From contig CM034102.1 of NCBI GenBank assembly GCA_019914945.1, forward strand, positions 5,693,501 to 5,757,500: DNA of 64,000 nucleotides. The letters run 5' to 3'. The notes below the pieces were generated by a model, which was not told the DNA's origin, did no database searches, and worked only from the letters and a program-made list of their open reading frames with translations. The stretch comes from Typha latifolia. Taxonomy: Eukaryota > Streptophyta > Magnoliopsida > Poales > Typhaceae. Positions within the stretch are counted from its first letter, which is position 1. The number at the start of each line of letters is the position of its first letter. The position numbers and the translations under genes are program-made. Below are positions 58,401 through 64,000 of this stretch, piece by piece.

Positions 58401-60306
58401 CCTCAAATTCATAACCTCCTGTCCAGTAAGATCACACAGAGAAAATGACTAGAGTAAAGAAACATAAATAACACAAGAATAACACAAAAACATATGAGAA
58501 TTTACTCAAATAGGAAAAAACCCAATAGAGGGGTGCTGAAGGTACACCTCATAGGACCGTACCATGTTGCAAATATGGTCGAAAGGTATCTATCGATCAC
58601 ACAGGCCTGCCCGGCATGGTAAATACCAACTGTGTTCACCCTTACCATTTGCCATAGCAATCCATAGGCATCCATATACAGGAGTGTGAAGCCATATTGA
58701 CCTAAACGAAGCCATGCCAACCACATCACAATGTGTTGGCGGTCTACACTGTGCCAATTAGTGAAGACTATCCAACCTCGTACTAGTCTATTTAAAATAG
58801 GGATGCACCTCCCATGTCAAAGTGCACCAATCAGCATGCCCTTTGCTGGTAATTATGACATAGAGTTATGCTGTATTTGTTTCCCAATACTATCTATTAA
58901 CTATTACCATCACTGGCTTTTCCTATTGACGTCATGAACCAGGGTAAGATCTTCACTATCAAGTAATAAATTTCTTAATAAGAATGAAGCATTTCTCACT
59001 AGTCATCTTGCCTTTCAACTATTGTACTTATATGATGATCAGTAAGTATTTGTAACTCAACAGTGCTACTAAGAAGTAAAGCACTAAAATTGAGTAAATA
59101 AGAGTTCTTAACTTTTCATGATATCAACAACTAAAAAAATAAGTATGCCCACAATCTGCCCTTGACCTTTATAACTTATAAGTAAAGGAAAAACATAAAC
59201 AGATGAAAAAGAATCCAACAAAAGGTGAATGGAAGCAGCATACCTTCAGAGGCCATTAACTTGCTCGACTGTATCAAAACTCTAAGTGCAGAAATCTGGA
59301 CAGTTGTGGCCTCCAATACATCCCTAAATTTTACTATTTTAACATCTGGCATAATAAGAAATGGATTGAATTTCAAGCGAGAAAAGAAAAGCTAGCATTA
59401 GAAATTATAAACCCCATTCATATAGAAAATATCTGATGTGTGTCAAACAACAAGAGAAAAAGAAAAATGTACAACATATTGCTATAGCAAGTTAGTAACC
59501 ATAAAAATGGTAAGAATAGCAAGCAACATGAAACAACATGTTTTCCAACATAGATATTTGAAGCAATGTAGATTGTAGAGACACACTGATGCATGAAGAA
59601 TGCAAGAAAGATCCACTATAATCGCTCTAGAATTGCATTGATTACAAGGTTTTCATTCATAGATTGTTTACATATTCTAAGAATTATTAATATATCATAC
59701 CAAAAAAATAGATACCTAGCTTACTGCAAAGGGTCCTCACTTTGTAATAATATGACATCACCATTGACTATCATCGATCCTATGTGCCTGGACCAAACAG
59801 ATACGGAGAAGTTAGACCTTGTGTCATCACCAACTTGAATCATAGTCTTTAGTAATTTCCCTCCATGTGATTCGCTTTCTTTCTGCCAAAAAAAAAAAAA
59901 AAAGAAGAAGAAGAGAACGCCTTGGAGTTAAAATAAATTTCAATATTGTCACCATTAACTATGCAGTAAACTAGTTTGCAAATCTAAGGCAATTTGAAAG
60001 AGCAAACTAAAGTAAACTCACACAACCATAACAACAAACAGGTAATGATCATTAATTGAATATCAAAAAGCAGTCATTGCTTAGGTGAGTTCTTCTCTTT
60101 CACTTTGCAACTACGAGAACTACGAGAGCATTTAATGGTCTCGCCATTGCTACATTGCATAAGAAAAGGAGGAAGTCTCGGAGAAGAGTTCAAACCAGGA
60201 TGGGCTCGCAACGGCGGACGAAGACGATAAGCTGGACGAAGTGGCCAAGGTGGGAGCCCGCCGCCGAGAGGTCGACGAGAGGCCCGTACCAGCCGACCGC
60301 ATCCAT
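55491..60306 (-). CDS. OB-fold nucleic acid-binding protein with zinc ribbon (RPA1-like)
   Basis: Proposed exons in transcription order are 60306-60196, 59882-59741, 59345-59244, 58418-58306, 56955-56693, 56586-56496 and 55883-55491, giving 404 residues. The N-terminal part, MDAVGWYGPLVDLS, then GHFVQLIVFV, QVGDDTRSNFSVSVW and GDVILLQNVKIVKFRDVLEA, reads as an OB fold like the DNA-binding domains of replication protein A. Later come CKLCGSP (Cys-x2-Cys), YCQKSSKC and a further Cys, a zinc-ribbon pattern. A second OB-like part starts LYVLDQTGQVPLLVKNKAAE and ends FHFKITVDAEKDLQNGRFEL. The plant relatives I recall are called OB-fold-like proteins without an assigned task, so single-strand DNA binding is inference. 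In the last exon a strong GTACGT donor at 55793 might start another intron, but the frame is open straight through. The LINE ends about 135 bp above the start. Confidence 0.75.
56956..58305 (-). other. Intron 4 of the OB-fold gene
   Basis: A 1350-bp AT-rich intron. No nested feature was recognised. Confidence 0.6.
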
Positions 60307-60441
60307 GGATTTGGTGGCTATCGTCGATACAAATTGAGCCCGTGTAACTTCATAAGAGGGCCAAGGAGGTTCGATCTACTTCAAACTCCAATTGTTTGGT
60401 AGTTCGTCGTGACTTAGGTTCGATTGATTGCTGACGGTGAG

Positions 60442-63400
60442 ATTTATTTATTTATTTTATTGGAAAAGTTGAATTCAGCTAAGGTTTACATCAGAGGCCT
60501 TTTCATGGCCCATTCTATGAGAATACAAAATGATTTCCAGCTCCACAGGAGCAAATCTGAATTACTCCAAATTCTCCCTAAAGCTGATTGCCTACCTAAC
60601 TGGGCTAGCCAATCAGCTACCCTGTTCCCTTCCCTATACATGTGAAAGAACTTGATCCTTTGAAGGATGACAACATACTGAAGCAGTTATGAATTGCCCC
60701 CCCTTAGGTGCCACGGACCGCTGTCCTCACCTTTATAAATTTTGACTACAGATAGTGCGTCAATTTTCACAATCATCTACTCTCATCTCCCATTAGCTTT
60801 TCTCAACCCTGCCTGCAGCGCCCAGACTTCATTGTAGCTAGCCAAATCCGTAATAGATGATTTCGTTGCCGCCTTCAGAAGGGTATCATTTTTATCTCGA
60901 ATGATAAACCCGACTCTGCCCTGATACTCTCCTACCTTTCAAGATCCATCAATATTGATTTTAACCCACCCCTTCAGAGAACGTTCCCATCGAACATTAA
61001 TAGTGACATTCTTCAATCTCGCTAGAATTTCACTATCCTTCAAATAATCCTGAGCTAACGAAGCTGCCTTGATAGCCACTACCCACGCCGTTGAGCTCTT
61101 CTCTTGAAAAATTCTTTGGTTGCGTTCCTTCCAAATTCCCCAAATCGTTGCCGCCATAATTGACTTCATCCTTATGTCTGATTTCTGATTTGGCGCCCAC
61201 CTCCCATCTAACCAGTCTGGTTCAACTGACAGACTTTGCCCATTTTTAGGCTTAACCAGGTCTGTATAGCAATCCCACACTTCCAACGCGAACTTGCAGG
61301 TGTCGAAATAGGTGCGTGGTTGATTCCGAAAAGAGCCCACACATTGTACAAAGTACATTAGGCCCACAATTTAACCCATAGAGGTAGGCTCTCGTTGGGA
61401 CTCGGTTCCACGGGAGCTTCCACACGAAAGCCCGAATGCGAGGTGTCGTGGTCAACTTCCAAAGCTTGGCCCAACCGGTCCATATTTGGCTCTCACTCCT
61501 CCTTAGGAACTTATAGATGGTTTTTGTTGTCGCCTCCCAATTGACCGATGGGGCCCACACCCACATATCTTTAACTTGAGCACCCCCTACTTCCAACTTA
61601 GTCACATCGAAGGTAGTATCTATATTGAAGGCAGCATGCAACTTATCAATGTCCCACTTCCCATTCACCATAAGAGTATTGACTTGGGTGCTATTCGAGA
61701 AACAATTCACATCACCAGAGAAGGTTGTCGTCCAAACAGAATTGACGATGCCCAAGCCTCCTCTAACACCGGCTGCTGTCTGACATAAAGCCCTCCAAAT
61801 CCACGATGACTTAGTTGCAGGTTTGGCTTCCCACGGGTTGAGAGCGCCGCATTTGCTCTTGAGAATACTGACCCATGGCGTCACGTGATCGCGTAGAACA
61901 CTAAGAACGTGCTTTCTAAGGAGCACCCTCTTGGCCGTTCGGAGACACCGTAGCCCCATGTCCCCTTCCGTCTTGGGCTTGATCAATGTGTCCCAGCTTA
62001 GAAGATGTAAGCCGCACATGTTCTCCCCTTTTTTCCATATAAAAGATCTTATTATCCTCATTATATTCTCAAGTATGGAGTCTTGAATCCATGTAGACCC
62101 CATCCAGTAGTAAGGGAAGGCCAAGAGCGTGGATTGGACAAACATGATTTGATCGGCCAGTGAGAGTGTATTCCGCTTCCAGCCGTCGAGTCTGCACCTT
62201 ACCTTGTCCACTACCTCTTGCTGACTAGCCACTGAGATGCGATGCCCCGAAATCTTCACTCCTAGGTAAGTGAAAAGCATCTTTGCTTGCTTAAGCTGCG
62301 GTATCTCTCCGATATCCTTCTTTGTATCCTCCTGAACCCAAGTCAGGAGGTACATTTCTGACTTCTCTATGTTCACCCTCTGGTTTGTTAGCCTTGAGTA
62401 TTGATCTAGCACTTCCACTAACACCTTTGCATTCTCTTTCGTAGCTCTCGCCACTAGTAGCAGATCATCTGCATAGAGGAGGTGTATAACTGTTCCTCGG
62501 TCCGTTGTGTAGCCCTCCAGAAGACCAGCATCCACCATAGCATTCAGGATAGACGACAAGACTTGAGAACATATTATAAACAGGTAAGGCGATAGGGGGT
62601 CAGCTTGCTGCAACCTCGGTGAGGCAAGATCCATTCCCCCGGAGAGCCATTGATAATAATTCCAAACCTGGGCGACTCAATGCATGCACATATCCATTTG
62701 ATCCATTTTGAGGGGAACTTCATTGCTTCAAGCATCCGAGTCACCATCTCCCACGAAAGCCGATCATAAGCCTTCTCCATGTCCATCTTCGCCATCATTA
62801 GTGGTGCGGCAGACCGATCATTCATCAAGGAGTGAGCGAGCTCCTGAGCAGCTAGCGTGTTGCCCTGTATAGATCTATCTGCCACAAATGTCGATTGCTC
62901 TTGGCCGATGAGCTTGCACAATAGGGACTTCAACCTCGCAACAAGAACTTTTGCAATCACTTTATATGCTGTGTTACATAGTGATATTGGCCTGTGATCC
63001 TTGATAGAAGTAGAGATCTCCTTCTTTGGAATAAGGACAATAAATGTCTCCCCCTATTGCTTCGGCAACCTACCAGTGTCAAAGAACGCTAACACCGCTT
63101 TACAAAGATGCACTAAAATGGAATCCCGGTACGTAGTGTATACTTCAGCTTGTAGGCCGTTGAGCCTCGAAGCTTTTCCGTGAGGTAGACTCCAAACAGA
63201 AGCCCTTATCCCTTCGATAGATACCAGAGTGATCAACTCTAGTGCTTTTGTCTCAGATATTGCCGGGAGCCCGGGAAGATGGCGCCATGCTTTCTGCACC
63301 GAGCTACAAGGATATTGAGGGCCCCACAGCTCTTGGTAATGGTTCTAAAAACAATTTCTGATCTCCTCTTGGTCCATTATCCAAACTTCGTTTGTCTTCA

Positions 63401-64000
63401 TCATGCCTGCGATGCGATTCTTGCGGTTTCTAATTGTCGCCGATAAATGGTAGAATTTTGTATTAAGGCCTCCTTCCTTAACCCATTGAACCCGAGCTCG
63501 CTGCATCCATTTTATATTTGTTTGTCTACTCAAGGCACATTTTTTATTATAAAGACTATGAAGGAGTAGAACCTCAGCACTGCTCAACCCACCTCCAACA
63601 TCCTTCCGCTCCAACTCCTCAATAGCCACCTGCGCCTCATTTAGTTTTCCTTCTACCGACCCAACATAAGCTCTGCTCCACGTCCGGAGAGCTTTTTGCA
63701 ACGCCTTAATCTTATGGGTGAAAGCATGAAGTGGGTTCCCTTTGCTTCCTGAGTTCCATATTTGCTCCATGATGGCTTTGCAATCTTCATACTCCGTCTA
63801 GAGCTTTTTGAACCGAAAAGCCCGTTGTCCCAGCCGTGCTTGTCACCTATAGACTTACCAACAATAATGGTGCATAGTCTGAGCCAGAGCGATATAGGTG
63901 AGTTACCTTACTATGACGGTTGATGCTGAGCCATCCAGTGTTCGCAAGAACTCTATCCAACCTTATCCATATTCAGTCCTCCCCCATCCTATTATTGCAC
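60442..64000 (-). mobile_element. L1-type LINE, 5' part beyond the window
   Basis: The minus strand carries the order endonuclease end, reverse transcriptase, zinc-binding RT region and RNase H, ending in an (AAAT)n-like A-rich tail (60442-60463). That is the layout of plant L1-like LINEs. The tail marks the 3' end next to the OB-fold gene; the 5' end is outside the window, so the target duplication cannot be tested. No LTRs are present. It is non-autonomous now because ORF2 is broken several times. Confidence 0.88.
60700..64000 (-). pseudogene. Broken LINE ORF2 (endonuclease, reverse transcriptase, RNase H)
   Basis: Readable pieces in order are the endonuclease end (RLDRVLANTGW, then GSDYAPLL, where the family has SDH, so a catalytic His is replaced by Tyr). 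A linker follows (63770-63345), then an RT start (63299-63054), RT palm (KMDMEKAYDRLSWEMV), ADPLSPYLFI, the catalytic YADD in LLYADDLLLV, the zinc-binding RT region (GWAKLWKLTTTPRIRAFVWK) and a decayed RNase H (WVKINIDGS, then GFIIRDKN). The breaks are TAG at 63345-63347, TAG at 63054-63056, a frameshift near 62600-62635, a frameshift near 61270-61370 and TGA at 60939-60941. Several stops also lie in the RNase H part. The RT catalytic residues are still intact. Confidence 0.88.

Noticed and set aside
60155..60337. Plus-strand Arg-rich frame at the OB-fold start
   Set aside because: Antisense of exon 1 of the OB-fold gene, whose minus-strand reading is conserved and splices in frame.
1..64000. 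CRISPR arrays, operons, prophage or bacterial defence systems
   Set aside because: Every recognised gene is a spliced or typical plant nuclear gene, and the repeats are plant transposons or microsatellites.

Overview
The window is nuclear DNA from a flowering plant, most likely a monocot. The supports are spliced genes with GT-AG introns of 70 bp to about 4.4 kb, a GC-rich first exon in the LysM gene beside AT-rich introns, long CT/CA and TA microsatellites, hAT, Mutator-like and Tourist-like MITEs, an Au-type SINE and an L1-type LINE. The miR166 variant at 7421-7441 matches, from memory, the form described in rice (miR166k/l), which also points to a monocot. Species and chromosome cannot be read from the sequence.

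Layout. Window start to 4.7 kb (+): the 3' part of a vasculin-like (GPBP1-like) gene with a 3-kb intron. 6.0-6.6 kb: a MITE with long inverted ends and an intact 9-bp target duplication, followed at 7.28-7.45 kb by a MIR166 locus with its own TATA box. 9.3-10.6 kb: a Tourist-like and a hAT-like MITE. 10.9-14.3 kb (+): a LysM GPI-anchored receptor-like protein. 15.9-17.2 kb (+): an intronless nepenthesin-type aspartic protease. 21.0-26.8 kb (-): a GT31 beta-1,3-galactosyltransferase with 11 exons. 29.7-34.7 kb (-): a TMEM50 homologue, head to head with a ChaC-type gamma-glutamylcyclotransferase at 35.6-40.6 kb (+). 41.25-41.6 kb (-): a small MEE9-like protein. 43.4-46.0 kb (+): a DUF7036 membrane protein. 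49.1-53.6 kb (-): a chloroplast rhomboid (RBL10-like). 55.5-60.3 kb (-): an OB-fold/zinc-ribbon protein. 60.4 kb to the window end (-): a decayed L1-type LINE that stops about 135 bp above the OB-fold start codon.

The genes form no operon-like or pathway cluster. They are unrelated housekeeping, cell-surface, redox and plastid functions separated by repeat-rich spacers. The most notable items are the unlisted MIR166 hairpin, a probable one-base frameshift near the 3' end of the DUF7036 gene, a GC-AG intron in the cyclotransferase gene, and several transposons dated or delimited by exact target duplications. I did not find a novel multi-gene system. All exon joins were derived by hand from splice consensus and reading-frame continuity, without transcript data.
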